Assembly (NCBI RefSeq): GCF_001653335.1
Contig: NZ_CP015079.1
Coordinates: 1,674,001-1,738,000 of the forward strand
Direction: 5' to 3'
Length of the DNA: 64,000 nucleotides
Source of the DNA: Nocardioides dokdonensis FR1436
Lineage (GTDB): Bacteria; Actinomycetota; Actinomycetes; Propionibacteriales; Nocardioidaceae
A model generated the notes under the pieces. That model searched no databases. It worked only from the letters and a program-made list of their open reading frames with translations, and was not told the origin of the DNA. This document shows positions 25,946 to 37,144 of this stretch, one piece after another. The position numbers and the translations under genes are program-made. Positions within the stretch are counted from its first letter, which is position 1, and every line of letters starts with the position of its first letter.

Positions 25946-26334
25946 GACCCGCCCCCCTCGGTGCCGAAGCCGGCCTGCGAGACCTGGGCGGTGATCGCCC
26001 GGATGTTGTCGGCGCTGTGGGTGTCCGTGGTGTTGAAACCTTCTCGGAACACCCTGACGCCCTCGCCGAAGTGTCCGAGGTCGGTGAGCAGCGTCCGCAT
26101 CGCCTCGCGCACGGTGTCCCGCGCCAGCTGGGTGTGCTGCCCCATCTCGGCGCCCCTGGGCAGGTCGCCGAACCTGCGGGCGGGCACTGCGTCGAAGGGC
26201 TTCTCGAGCTCTTCTCGCCCGAGCTCGAGGTCCTCGAGGATGCCCTCGATCACGACGGCGTCGATCCTCAGCTCGTTCAGCACCACGCCGACGGCAGTGC
26301 TGAGCGCGTCTCCGGGTCCGGGTACCAGGGCCAT
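25942..26334 (-). CDS. Small helical protein, partner of the Pro/Gly-rich protein
   Basis: 130 residues, unrecognised family. Mostly amphipathic helix (VVIEGILEDLELGREELE; LARDTVREAMRTLLTDLG; GEGVRVFREGFNTTDTHSAD) with a Gly-rich C-terminus. Size and helicity suggest an ESX/PE-like partner that forms a dimer with the downstream product; the genes overlap by 4 nt (ATGA). There is no signal peptide. Expression is probably from the short region shared with the divergent lipoprotein gene. Confidence 0.5.
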   Translation of the reverse strand: MALVPGPGDALSTAVGVVLNELRIDAVVIEGILEDLELGREELEKPFDAVPARRFGDLPRGAEMGQHTQLARDTVREAMRTLLTDLGHFGEGVRVFREGFNTTDTHSADNIRAITAQVSQAGFGTEGGGS

Positions 26335-26480
26335 GTGGCGCGCCTCTCTGGGTGTGGGCGGGCGGGTCAGGATCTTTTTACCCTGGCGACGTGCGCACTC
26401 AAACCTGGCAGCCGGTCCCCGGCCGGAGGAATGGCGACCTCTCGGGGGTTCGACGCGTCCCGGGTGGGAATGGTCGCCCC

Positions 26481-27176
26481 ATGCGCACGCGACCGACCCG
26501 CCGGCGACACCGGCGTACGACGGCTCTCCTGATCACGACCGCCGTCCTCGCCGGCGGCGCACTGACGGGGTGCGGCGGGGGTGACGCACCGCCGTCGGCG
26601 GACGCGGCGTCCGAGCCGGGCACCACCACGAGCGCCGCGGCGCCGGGGTCGTCGGGGTCGCCGGAGTCGTCCGGGTCGTCGGGGCCGTCGGGGCCGTCGG
26701 GGGCGTCAGGGGCGCCGGAGTCCGACCTCGGGGTGCCGCCCGCGACCGGCAAGGAGGTCACCGGCTTCACCGAGGTGTCGGGCGTGCGGCTGCCGGAGGG
26801 CTGGAAGGTCGTCGACAGCGGGACCGGCAGGTTCTTCGCCGGCGGCCCGGACGGTCTGAGCACCCTCGGGTTCCGCGTGAGCCGGGGCTACGTCGACATG
26901 TCGGCGCGCGAGGCGGCTCGACACTTCCGCGAGGGGAACTCGTCGTGGACCGGGACGAGGTTCCAGGGCACGGTGACGCACCAGGGACGGGAGCTGTTCC
27001 ACCTGTCGGGTCCTCGCGGGCGGTACTTCGTCGTCGACGCGTACGGGATGCGGACCCCCGAGGCCGACCTGGTGCTCTGGGCGGAGCAGTCGAACGAGCT
27101 GACGGCACGGGAGCGGCGTGACGTGGTCGAGTCGGTGCTGGCCTCGGTGGACTTCACCGCCGCCTCGGGATCCTGA
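26481..27176 (+). CDS. Secreted lipoprotein of unknown function
   Basis: A 231-residue lipoprotein. An Arg-rich start and a hydrophobic core end in the lipobox LTGC (about Cys31). A Ser/Gly/Pro low-complexity linker (SGPSGPSGASG) spans about 45-80. A globular domain follows (GVRLPEGWKVVDSGTGRFFA ... WAEQSNELTARERRDVVESV) that resembles lipoproteins following the pattern of PsbP/LpqN-like folds, without a firm match. It is divergent from the type VII-like pair and 73 bp upstream of the kinase gene. Confidence 0.6.
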   Translation: MRTRPTRRRHRRTTALLITTAVLAGGALTGCGGGDAPPSADAASEPGTTTSAAAPGSSGSPESSGSSGPSGPSGASGAPESDLGVPPATGKEVTGFTEVSGVRLPEGWKVVDSGTGRFFAGGPDGLSTLGFRVSRGYVDMSAREAARHFREGNSSWTGTRFQGTVTHQGRELFHLSGPRGRYFVVDAYGMRTPEADLVLWAEQSNELTARERRDVVESVLASVDFTAASGS

Positions 27177-27249
27177 CGTGGCGATCTTCACCCTCAGGAG
27201 GGCGGCTCAGGTAGCCAGGGGTGGGGGAGGAGGTGCGACGATCGTTCCC

Positions 27250-28110
27250 ATGTCCGCCCCGTCGAGCCCCGAGACCCCGGCGGCGACGTCCCTGGTGGTC
27301 GGCGGGCGCTACGAGCTCGTCGAGCTGATCGGCTCCGGCGCGATGGGCAGCGTCTTCGCCGCCCAGGACCTCGTCGACGAGCGCCTGGTGGCCCTCAAGC
27401 GGCTGCACGCCCAGCGCGCCGACGACAACACCGCGCGCACCAGGTTCGAGTCGGAGGCGCGCACCCTGCGGCAGCTCTCGCACCCCGGTCTGCCCCAGGT
27501 CTACGACGTCGGCGAGGACTTCGACGGCGTGTCCGTGCAGCCCTACCTCGCGATGCGGCTGGTCACCGGGGAGACGCTGGCCGACAAGCTGTCCGAGCGC
27601 GGTCCGCTGCCGACGCACGAGGTCGCCGCGCTGGTGGCGATGCTGGCCTCCGCGCTCAGCGCCGTGCACATCGCGGGCGTGGTGCACCGTGACATCAAGC
27701 CCGCCAACATCGTGGTGAGCGAGTCCGGGCAGCCGGTGCTCGTCGACTTCGGCATCGCCACCGCTGACGACGTCGAACCGCTCACCAGCACCGGAGAGGT
27801 GCTCGGCACGATGGAGTACATCTCGCCGGAGCAGGTCTCCGGGCGCCGGGCCACCGCCGCCTCGGACGTCTACTCCCTCGGGGTGGTGGCCTTCCAGTGC
27901 CTGACCTCCGTCAAGCCGTTCCAGCGCGAGTCGGCCGTCGCCTCGGCGCTGGCCCACCTGCACGACCCGCCCCCGGACCTGCCGCGCAGCGTCGACAAGC
28001 CGCTGGCCGACCTCGTGCAGGGGATGCTCGCCAAGGACCCCGACGACCGGCCGCTGGCCGCCGACGTCGCCCGCGGCCTCGACCGGGTCCTGGCCCGCAG
28101 CCGCAGCTGA
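27250..28110 (+). CDS. Soluble Hanks-type Ser/Thr protein kinase
   Basis: A 286-residue kinase: glycine loop IGSGAMGSVF, ATP-binding Lys in VALKRLHA, catalytic loop HRDIKPANIV, DFG, and activation segment ending GTMEYISPEQ. The kinase domain fills the protein; there is no transmembrane helix or extracellular PASTA domain, unlike PknB, so it is cytosolic. A GACGAT hexamer 7 nt before the ATG may be a leaderless promoter. The neighbouring lipoprotein and type VII-like proteins are possible but unproven partners. Confidence 0.88.
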   Translation: MSAPSSPETPAATSLVVGGRYELVELIGSGAMGSVFAAQDLVDERLVALKRLHAQRADDNTARTRFESEARTLRQLSHPGLPQVYDVGEDFDGVSVQPYLAMRLVTGETLADKLSERGPLPTHEVAALVAMLASALSAVHIAGVVHRDIKPANIVVSESGQPVLVDFGIATADDVEPLTSTGEVLGTMEYISPEQVSGRRATAASDVYSLGVVAFQCLTSVKPFQRESAVASALAHLHDPPPDLPRSVDKPLADLVQGMLAKDPDDRPLAADVARGLDRVLARSRS

Positions 28111-28138
28111 GCCACCCGGTCCTCCGGTCGTCGCGCGG

Positions 28139-28951
28139 TCAGACCCGCGTCCACCGCCCGTCCTGGTGCGTCACCAGCCCCTCGGCCTCGAACGCCTGCA
28201 GCCAGCCCGTCATCGGCCACCGGCCCCAACGGCGGTGGAACAGCGCGGCGTTGCGCAGCACGTCGTCGAGGTGCTGGCGCGGTGGGTCCTGCGTGGGGTG
28301 GTGCTGGTGGAAGCCGCGCGCCGCCCCCACCCAGCCGAGCGGGACCTCGCGGGAGACCGCCAGACGGGCGAAGTCGGTGTCCTCGCCGCCGTAGCCCACG
28401 TACTCCTCGCAGAAGCCGCCGACCCGGCGCCACCCCGTAGCCGAGGTGGCGAAGGACAACGACCAGAACAGGTCGGGGGAGGCCTCGCGCAGCACCTCCC
28501 CGGGCAGCGGGGCCGGTCGCGCGGGGTGCGGGGCGTCCAGCGCGTCGAGGCGGCGCAGGTCGTAGCCAGAGGTCGGGGGAGGCGGCAGGTAGGTCACCGG
28601 TCCGGACCAGAGAGCGACGGGCTCGCGGCGCACGACGTCGGCGTACGCCGCCACCAGCCCCGGCCCCGCCAGCAGGTCGACGTCGAGGAGCACCAGCACG
28701 TCGGCGCCCAGGCGCACCGCCTCGGCGACCCCCTGGTTGCGCGCCCGGGCCAGCGGCAGACCCAGCGGCGCGGTCGGCAGGTGCAGCACCCGGGTCTCGA
28801 CGCCGGCGAGATGGGGCACGGGCGGGTCGTCGTCCATGGCGACCACGACCGTCAGGTCGGGCAGCAGGTCCCCGAGGCCGAGCGAGGCGCGTTGACGGGC
28901 GAGGTGGTCGTGGCGCCCGTGCGCGATCGTCACCACGGCGGTGCCGCTCAC
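28139..28951 (-). CDS. Family 2-type glycosyltransferase
   Basis: A 270-residue GT-A fold enzyme. The nucleotide-sugar and metal region is LVLLDVDLLAGPGL (the DxD equivalent is DVD, about residue 95), and the acceptor-side motif is GGEDTDFARLA (about 205), as in galactosyltransferase-type GT2/GT27 C-termini. No membrane helix is present. The GTG start overlaps the stop of the upstream glycosyltransferase by 4 nt, so it is the last gene of a four-gene operon. Confidence 0.75.
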   Translation of the reverse strand: MSGTAVVTIAHGRHDHLARQRASLGLGDLLPDLTVVVAMDDDPPVPHLAGVETRVLHLPTAPLGLPLARARNQGVAEAVRLGADVLVLLDVDLLAGPGLVAAYADVVRREPVALWSGPVTYLPPPPTSGYDLRRLDALDAPHPARPAPLPGEVLREASPDLFWSLSFATSATGWRRVGGFCEEYVGYGGEDTDFARLAVSREVPLGWVGAARGFHQHHPTQDPPRQHLDDVLRNAALFHRRWGRWPMTGWLQAFEAEGLVTHQDGRWTRV

Positions 28952-30000
28952 GGCACGGGCTCCCGGGCCGTCGCCAGCACGATGTCGGCGAACCGGGCGG
29001 CCGCACGGCCGTCGCACCAACCGGCCCAGGCGGCACCGTCGAGCGTGCGCGCCCGCTCGAGCGCGCCGGGCCAGCCGGGGCCGCGCAGCGCGTCCAGCAC
29101 GACGGCGGGCCAGGGGCCGGCGACCAGCGCGGCGCCGGTGCGCGCCTGCTCGTCGTGAGGACGCGGGGCCGGGACCACGACTGCCGGCCGGCGCAGTGCC
29201 GCCACCTCGGCCAGCGCGTTCTGCCCCGCGTGCGTCAGCACCACGTCGGCGGCCCGCACCGCTGCGCGGGGGTCAGCGACCCAGGCGCCACGGGTGCCAC
29301 CCAGGACCTGCCAGTCCCACGTCGGCGCTGCCGCCACGGCTCGCTCGAGGTCGCCCTCGCTCCACGCGTCGCCGCCGCTGCCCCCGAGCACCAGCACCCG
29401 CGGCGGCCCCGGACGGCGATCGACCGGGTCTCCGGCCTCGACCGGGAAGCGGGACAGGCCGCCGACCGCCCGGACCCGCCGCTCCACCGCGGGGTCGACG
29501 TCGAGCAGGATGCCGGTCGCGTCGGCGGGCCACAGACCGACGAGGGCGTCGGCGACGTCGTGCCCCAGCCGGTGGGCCGCATCGTCGCGGACCCCGGGCA
29601 GCACGACGCCGACCACCGGCACCCCGTGCAGGCGCACGAGCAGCGCCACCTCCACCGACACGTCGACCACGACCACGTCCGGCCGGGCCGCGTCGAGCCA
29701 AGCGGCGATCCGGGCGTGCCGGGCGCGCAGGCCGGTGTGGCCCCGTGGCGCCCAGTGCAGCCGGCCACGGGCGTCCGGCCCCCGCGTCGCCGGGTCGTCC
29801 AGGCCCGGCTCGGGGGCGTCGTCGCGAGGCAGGGCGACCCACTCCCCGGGCCACTGCGCCGGCCGGGCCAGTGAGGACAGCCCGGTCGGCACGACGTCGC
29901 GGCCGGCCAGCTCCCGGGCCAGCGCGCCGGCACGGTGCAGGTGGCCACTGCCGTGGTGGTGCACGTAGTACCCGACGCGCACGGGGGGTGCGCCGCTCAT
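28948..30000 (-). CDS. MurG-like (GT28-type) glycosyltransferase
   Basis: A 350-residue GT-B fold enzyme. The N-terminal GYYVHHHGSGHLHRA loop resembles the glycine-rich acceptor loop of MurG/MGD enzymes, and the C-terminal THAGQNALAEVAALRRPAVV is the UDP-sugar-binding region with the conserved HAGxN. It probably glycosylates a lipid or cell-wall intermediate. Its ATG overlaps the upstream stop (ATGA) and its stop overlaps the next GTG. Confidence 0.75.
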   Translation of the reverse strand: MSGAPPVRVGYYVHHHGSGHLHRAGALARELAGRDVVPTGLSSLARPAQWPGEWVALPRDDAPEPGLDDPATRGPDARGRLHWAPRGHTGLRARHARIAAWLDAARPDVVVVDVSVEVALLVRLHGVPVVGVVLPGVRDDAAHRLGHDVADALVGLWPADATGILLDVDPAVERRVRAVGGLSRFPVEAGDPVDRRPGPPRVLVLGGSGGDAWSEGDLERAVAAAPTWDWQVLGGTRGAWVADPRAAVRAADVVLTHAGQNALAEVAALRRPAVVVPAPRPHDEQARTGAALVAGPWPAVVLDALRGPGWPGALERARTLDGAAWAGWCDGRAAARFADIVLATAREPVP

Positions 30001-31073
30001 GCGGCGGGGCGCCCGGCCCGGGCCAGCGACCGGTAGAGCTCCTCGTACTCGTCGACCATCCGCTCCAGCGAGCAGTCGCGCACGGCGGTGGCGCGCACCA
30101 CGTCGCGCGGCAGGGCCGCGGCCCGCAGCACCGCCACGGCCAGCGCGTCGACGTCGTCGGCGGGGACCACCACACCGGCGTCGCGCGTCACGACCTCGGC
30201 GATCGCGCCGCGGTCGTAGGCCGCCACCGGCGTGCCGCACGACATCGCCTCGGCCGCGACCAGTCCGTAGGGCTCCTCCCAGCGAGGGGTGACCAGCGCG
30301 ACGGACGACTCGCCCACCACGGAGACGAGCTCGTCGTGGGGCAGGTGGCCCAGGTGCTCGACATCGCGGTCGAGCAGCGGCCGCAGGCACGCCTCGAAGT
30401 AGTCGGGGTCGCTGACCGGGCCGACCAGCCGCAGCGGCACGCCCGCCCGCCGACAGGCCAGCGCCGCCTCGTGCGGCGCCTTCTCCGCGGTGATCCGACC
30501 CGTCCAGACCGCCGGACCGCCGCCCGGACCGGCGCGCCACACGGCGGTGTCGACGCCGTTGCGCACCACCGAGGCGCGCACGCGCGGCGCCCACATCCGA
30601 CGGCAGGTCTCGGAGACGGCCACCGCCGGGGTCTCGGGGCTGAGCTGGAACGCCGACTCGAGCCACGGCAGCGGCGGGGTGTGCAGCGTCGTCACGACCG
30701 GCACCGACAGGGTCCTGGCCATGGCGACCGGCAGGTGGTGCAGGGAGTTGTTGTGCACCACGTCGATGGTGGCACCGCGAGGTCCCGCCAGGTCGAGCAT
30801 CAGCGAGAGGTAGGCGTGGTGCTCGGCGATCCACCGGGCGGGCGGGGCGTTGACGTCGGCGCAGGCGGCGTCGCTGGGCCAGAACGGGTCGACGTCGAGC
30901 TCGACGGCGCCCAGCGCGGGGTCGGAGCCGGGGGCGGCGTACAGCGAGACCCGGTGGCCGCGGCGCCGCAGCTCGCGGGCCAGGTAGTGCGTCTGTGACT
31001 CCAACCCGCCCGCGAAGGGCTCGCGGATGGGGTGCCGCGACGAGGCGACCAGGCACACCCGCAGGCCGCTCAC
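29997..31073 (-). CDS. Family 4 glycosyltransferase
   Basis: A 358-residue GT4 enzyme. The donor-binding elements are GRITAEKAPHEAALACRRAG and RWEEPYGLVAAEAMSCGTPV (E-x7-E motif, about residue 265-285), and the N-terminal GGLESQTHYLARELRRRGH acceptor loop is typical. It transfers a hexose from a nucleotide sugar with retention. It starts with GTG at 31073, overlapping the upstream gene by 4 nt. Absence of a polymerase or flippase gene nearby leaves the glycan unknown. Confidence 0.85.
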   Translation of the reverse strand: MSGLRVCLVASSRHPIREPFAGGLESQTHYLARELRRRGHRVSLYAAPGSDPALGAVELDVDPFWPSDAACADVNAPPARWIAEHHAYLSLMLDLAGPRGATIDVVHNNSLHHLPVAMARTLSVPVVTTLHTPPLPWLESAFQLSPETPAVAVSETCRRMWAPRVRASVVRNGVDTAVWRAGPGGGPAVWTGRITAEKAPHEAALACRRAGVPLRLVGPVSDPDYFEACLRPLLDRDVEHLGHLPHDELVSVVGESSVALVTPRWEEPYGLVAAEAMSCGTPVAAYDRGAIAEVVTRDAGVVVPADDVDALAVAVLRAAALPRDVVRATAVRDCSLERMVDEYEELYRSLARAGRPAA

Positions 31074-32194
31074 CGCCCCACCGTCCGGGCCACGTCGGCG
31101 TACACCCGCTCGTGCACGGCGGCGACCTCGGCGCGCTGGACGCGGCGCTCGTCGATGCCGGCGCCCCACTGCGGGCGCTCGGCGTGGGCGCGGCGCACCG
31201 CGGCGTCGAGCGATGCCAGGTCGATGTGGTCCTCGTCGTGCTCGTAGGACAGCACCGGGCCCTGCTCGGCGAAGTAGCCGCAGGTCGGGGCGAGCACCGT
31301 GGTGCCGAGGTCCCGGCACGCCTCGAGCCAGCCGGAGTGGGTGCCGAACCGGTAGGGCAGCACGGACAGGTCCAGGGAGCCGAGGTAGTTCCACAGGTCC
31401 TGGTCGGGCAGGAAGTCGTGGACGCGCAGGTCCACCGAGCCGCTGGCCTCGGCGTCCCGCAGCCACTCGTACAGCTCGGCGTCCTCGCGGGCGCCGCCCT
31501 GCACCACGTCGCGGTGCGCGTTGACCTGCAGCACGGCGCCAGGCAGGTCGGCGACCGTCTCCGCGAGGGTGGGCAGCACCCGCAGGGGCGCCATGCTCGG
31601 CCGCAGGCTCTTGACGTGCAGCCCCACCCGGAAGGCGTCGGTACGTCGGCGGGCGCGGCAGTCGGCCGCGACCGCCATCGTGCGCAGGTCGACGACGTGC
31701 GGGTGCGGCACCACCGTGGCCTCGCGGCCCCAGCGGCGCTGGATCTCGCCGGCCGCCCCCGGGGTCAGGGTGAGCAGGGCGTCGGCACGGGGCAGCAGGG
31801 CGTCGAGCTGCTCGTCGTGCAGGCGTCGGTCGAGGTGGTGGGGGTTGCGCAGGTCGTGGACGGTCTGCACGAAGGCCCGTCCGGTGTCGTGGACGGCGTC
31901 GACCAGCGCGACGAGGTCGTCGGGGTCGAGCGCGTCGAAGCCGAAGTGCAGGTGCAGCACGTCGAAGTCGTGCTCGCGCACCCAGGCGGGGTCGAGCATC
32001 GCCGGCGGCCACCACTGTCCCGGCTCCGGGTCCACCGCCCGCGGCGGCGGGTCCGGCAGCCTGAGGGCACCGCGGGCCGGTCCAGGTCCCTCGGGGGCGA
32101 GGTGGCGCACGTAGACGTGGCCGCTGGGCACCGACGCGATCGTCGTGCGTCGGTCCCGGGCTCGGGTCGCGACCGGGGGTACGGAGGTTCTCAC
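31070..32194 (-). CDS. GT-B glycosyltransferase, first gene of the operon
   Basis: A 374-residue GT4-like protein. The N-terminal half ends in VLHLHFGFDALDPDDL and FVQTVHDLRNPHHLD; the C-terminal half has LPYRFGTHSGWLEACRDLGT in the donor-site position, a weaker E-x7-E pattern than usual. Homologues often act beside the other three types found here. The GTG start at 32194 is the first one that gives a compact protein; an upstream TATCGA lies 7 nt before it. It heads the four-gene unit and diverges from ppsR with 176 bp between. Confidence 0.7.
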   Translation of the reverse strand: MRTSVPPVATRARDRRTTIASVPSGHVYVRHLAPEGPGPARGALRLPDPPPRAVDPEPGQWWPPAMLDPAWVREHDFDVLHLHFGFDALDPDDLVALVDAVHDTGRAFVQTVHDLRNPHHLDRRLHDEQLDALLPRADALLTLTPGAAGEIQRRWGREATVVPHPHVVDLRTMAVAADCRARRRTDAFRVGLHVKSLRPSMAPLRVLPTLAETVADLPGAVLQVNAHRDVVQGGAREDAELYEWLRDAEASGSVDLRVHDFLPDQDLWNYLGSLDLSVLPYRFGTHSGWLEACRDLGTTVLAPTCGYFAEQGPVLSYEHDEDHIDLASLDAAVRRAHAERPQWGAGIDERRVQRAEVAAVHERVYADVARTVGR

Positions 32195-32370
32195 AAGAGG
32201 ATCGATACCGCCCGGGGCGAGCTCGACCTCCCTCCCTACGGGTGACGGTGCCGGTGACCGTGCGCACCACGTCGCGCCCACATCGCGGCGCGGCGCGCAC
32301 CCGGCCCCGGCAGGCGCTACGGTGCGGGCCAGGGTCGAGTGAGCCCTGCAGGTGGTCAGGAGGTGGAGGG

Positions 32371-33236
32371 ATGAGCGCTCTGGTCGACCCGGTGGTGCCG
32401 GTCTTCTTCCTGTCCGACTCCACCGGCATCAGCGCCGAGACGATGGGCAACGCGCTGCTCATCCAGTTCCCGGACACCAAGTTCGAGCGGACGACCATCC
32501 CGTTCATCGCCACCGTCGAGCACGCCCGCGAGGTGGTCGCGATGCTCGACGGCCTGATGGACGGTCCGGTCACGCCGCTGGTCTTCACGACCGCGGCCGA
32601 GGACGTGGTGCGCGAGGAGCTCAACTGCACGCGCGCGCCGCTCATCGACTTCTTCGGCATGCACATGCAGCGCGTCGAGTCGGTGCTGGGCATGACCGGG
32701 CGCCGCGAGGCGGCCCGGCTGCACGGTGTCGGCGACGTCCAGCGCTACAACAGCCGGATGGCCGCGGTGGAGTTCGCCATCGAGCACGACGACGGGCAGA
32801 GCCTGCGCGCGCTGGACCGCTCCGACGTGATCCTGCTGGCGCCCTCGCGCTGCGGCAAGACCCCCACGAGCATGTACCTCGCGCTGCAGCACGGGCTGTT
32901 CGTGGCCAACTACCCCCTCGTCGACGAGGACCTCGAGCGCTCCGAGCTGCCCGCCGCCATCGCGCCGTACGTCGAGCGCTGCTGGGGCCTGACCACGACG
33001 GCGGACCGGCTCAGCCGGGTGCGCAACGAGCGCCGACCCGGGTCCCGCTACGCCTCGATGGACCAGTGCCGGTGGGAGCTGCGCCGCGCCAAGTCCCTCT
33101 TCGAGGGCAACCGCCTGCCCACCGTGGACTCCTCGGCCAAGTCGGTCGAGGAGATCTGCGCGCTGATCCTGCAGACCCGCAAGATCCGAGCGAAGACCGC
33201 CGAACGCGTCCGCCGTCACCAGGAAGAGAACCCCGC

Positions 33237-33240
<4 letters not shown>
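32371..33240 (+). CDS. ppsR: PEP synthase regulatory protein (bifunctional kinase/phosphorylase)
   Basis: A 289-residue DUF299 protein. The N-terminus [15 protein letters not shown] and the P-loop [15 protein letters not shown] (about 155-169) with [14 protein letters not shown] near the end are diagnostic. It inactivates PEP synthase by ADP-dependent phosphorylation of an active-site Thr and reactivates it by Pi-dependent phosphorolysis. GGAGGTGGAGGG precedes the ATG, and a TACGGT -10 lies at 32318. Its stop overlaps the ppsA start (ATGA). Confidence 0.94.
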
Positions 33241-35672
<2,432 letters not shown>

Positions 35673-35700
35673 CGCACCCGCCCCGACATCCCCGGACATG

Positions 35701-35734
35701 ACGCTGCCCCGGCCCGCACGGGCCGGGGCAGCGT
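35701..35734. terminator. Strong bidirectional hairpin terminator
   Basis: ACGCTGCCCCGGCCC (35701-35715) pairs perfectly with the 15-nt arm at 35720-35734, leaving a GCAC loop. It lies between ppsA and the convergent minus-strand secreted-protein gene and can serve both. Confidence 0.8.
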
Positions 35735-35758
35735 TCGTGCCGCGGGTGGTGCCGCAGG

Positions 35759-36913
35759 TCAGACGGTGCTCTTCGGGAACGGGAGGCCGCCGCCGCCGAA
35801 GATGCCGCCGAGCAGACCGCCGAGCAGGCCGCCCAGAATGTCGTCCAGGAGGTCGCCGAGCGAGCCCAGGAGGCCACCGAGCCCGCCGGTGCTCAGCACC
35901 TCGCTGAGCTGGTCGAGGAAGTCGGCCGAGCCGAGCTCGCTCAGCAGCGCCTCGAGGACGCCGGCGAAGATCTCGGTCGGGTCGCCGGCGCTGAAGGCGC
36001 CGAGCCCCTCGAGCTGCGAGAACAGCTCCAGCAGCGGGGCCAGCGGGGTGCCCTCGACCTGGCCGCCGAGCGCGGTGAGCGAGGCGACGAGCTGCTGGAG
36101 CGCGGTCGCGAACGCGGCCGGGCCCATCGACGGGTCGAAGCCCGACAGGGCCGCCTGCAGCGTCGACAGCGCGCCGGAGAGCTGGCCCAGGTCGGCGCCG
36201 GGGATGCTGCTGCCGCCGGGCAGGCCGCCCAGCAGCGTGGTCAGCACGGCGGTGACGGCCTCGGGGTCGGCGCCGCCCGAGCTGAGCTGCTCCAGCAGAG
36301 CCTGGACCGCGGCCGAGAACGCCTGCACGTCCATGGCCTGCAGCGCTGCCAGGATCTCGGTGAGCTGGCCCGCGTCGGCGCCGGGGACCTGGCTCTCGAG
36401 CCCGGAGAGCAGGCCCTGCAGCTGCGCGGTCACCGCGTTGAGCTGGCCGGCGAGCTCGGCCGGCAGGAGGGCGCCGAGGCTGCCGAGGGGCAGCGCGCCC
36501 AGGAGGTCCTGGTCCTGGTCGATCTGGTCCTGGACCTGACCGGGGTTGGAGCCGGTGTCGGAGCACAGCTTGTTGCGGCGGTTCTTGCGGTTCTTGACGC
36601 GCTTCTTGGCGCGCTTGACCTTCTTCGCCTTGTTGGTCTTGGCCTTCTTGGCCTTCCTCAGGGACTTCTTGGCCTTGCGCACGTCCGACTTGGCATCGGC
36701 ACAGGTGGTGGCGCGGCGCTCGCCGGCGTGGTCCAGCGACGTGCCGGCGACGGCGGCCGAGGAGATCCGGGGGGCGGTCTCGGCGGTGGCGCCGCCGGCC
36801 GTGACGGCCAGGCCGCCGGCGGTCAGGGCCAGCACGGTGGCGGCGCTGGCGGCCAGGCGCGGCAGGCTGCGCGCGGTGGCCGGCTGGGGGGTGGTGGATC
36901 GGGTGCTGCTCAT
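35759..36913 (-). CDS. Secreted protein with a Lys-rich segment and Leu/Gly-rich repeats
   Basis: 384 residues, unrecognised. A signal peptide ends near AVTAGGATAETAP (AxA-type cleavage). Residues about 68-115 form a very basic helix of KKAK/KKxKR type, bracketed by Cys in ATTCADAK and NKLCSD, which could close it by a disulfide. The rest is Leu/Ala/Gly-rich with loosely repeated blocks (VPGADAGQLTEILAALQAM; IPGADLGQLSGALSTLQAA) and a glycine-rich hydrophobic tail (DDILGGLLGGLLGGIFGGGG). A cell-surface polyanion- or DNA-binding role is conceivable from the basic stretch, but nothing shows it. GGGAG lies 10 nt before the ATG. Confidence 0.6.
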   Translation of the reverse strand: MSSTRSTTPQPATARSLPRLAASAATVLALTAGGLAVTAGGATAETAPRISSAAVAGTSLDHAGERRATTCADAKSDVRKAKKSLRKAKKAKTNKAKKVKRAKKRVKNRKNRRNKLCSDTGSNPGQVQDQIDQDQDLLGALPLGSLGALLPAELAGQLNAVTAQLQGLLSGLESQVPGADAGQLTEILAALQAMDVQAFSAAVQALLEQLSSGGADPEAVTAVLTTLLGGLPGGSSIPGADLGQLSGALSTLQAALSGFDPSMGPAAFATALQQLVASLTALGGQVEGTPLAPLLELFSQLEGLGAFSAGDPTEIFAGVLEALLSELGSADFLDQLSEVLSTGGLGGLLGSLGDLLDDILGGLLGGLLGGIFGGGGLPFPKSTV

Positions 36914-37115
36914 GGATGGTGCTCCCTCGGTCCGACATCAGTGGCTCGCCCCGTTGCGCCCGGTGTCGACCCAAGTCGGGCGCGGGACGGGCACGGCCCC
37001 TCCCGGGCCGGCCAAGACCCATGCTTACGGCGGCCGGCGACCCTGTCAGCGGAACGGCCCCGGTGTGACCGAACGGACGACCCCGGTCCCACTCACAGGA
37101 CAGGCGAAGTCGTAC

Positions 37116-37134
37116 ATAGGTGAGGCTTGCCTTA
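37116..37134. promoter_or_regulatory. IdeR/DtxR iron box over the promoter of the adenylation fusion gene
   Basis: The 19-mer beginning ATAGGTGAGGCTTGCC matches the IdeR consensus at 14 of 19 positions. Its right end overlaps the TACCAT -10 box, so bound IdeR would directly exclude RNA polymerase. Confidence 0.65.
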
Positions 37135-37138
37135 CCAT
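37133..37138 (+). promoter_or_regulatory. -10 element, probable leaderless transcript
   Basis: TACCAT ends 6 nt before the GTG at 37145, and no Shine-Dalgarno is present. This supports GTG 37145 as the start. Confidence 0.45.
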
Positions 37139-37144
37139 CGACGG

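Noticed and set aside
36600..36710. Histone H1-like DNA-binding protein
   Set aside because: The Lys-rich stretch is similar, but the protein has a signal peptide and no nucleoid-protein domain, so a surface protein is more likely.
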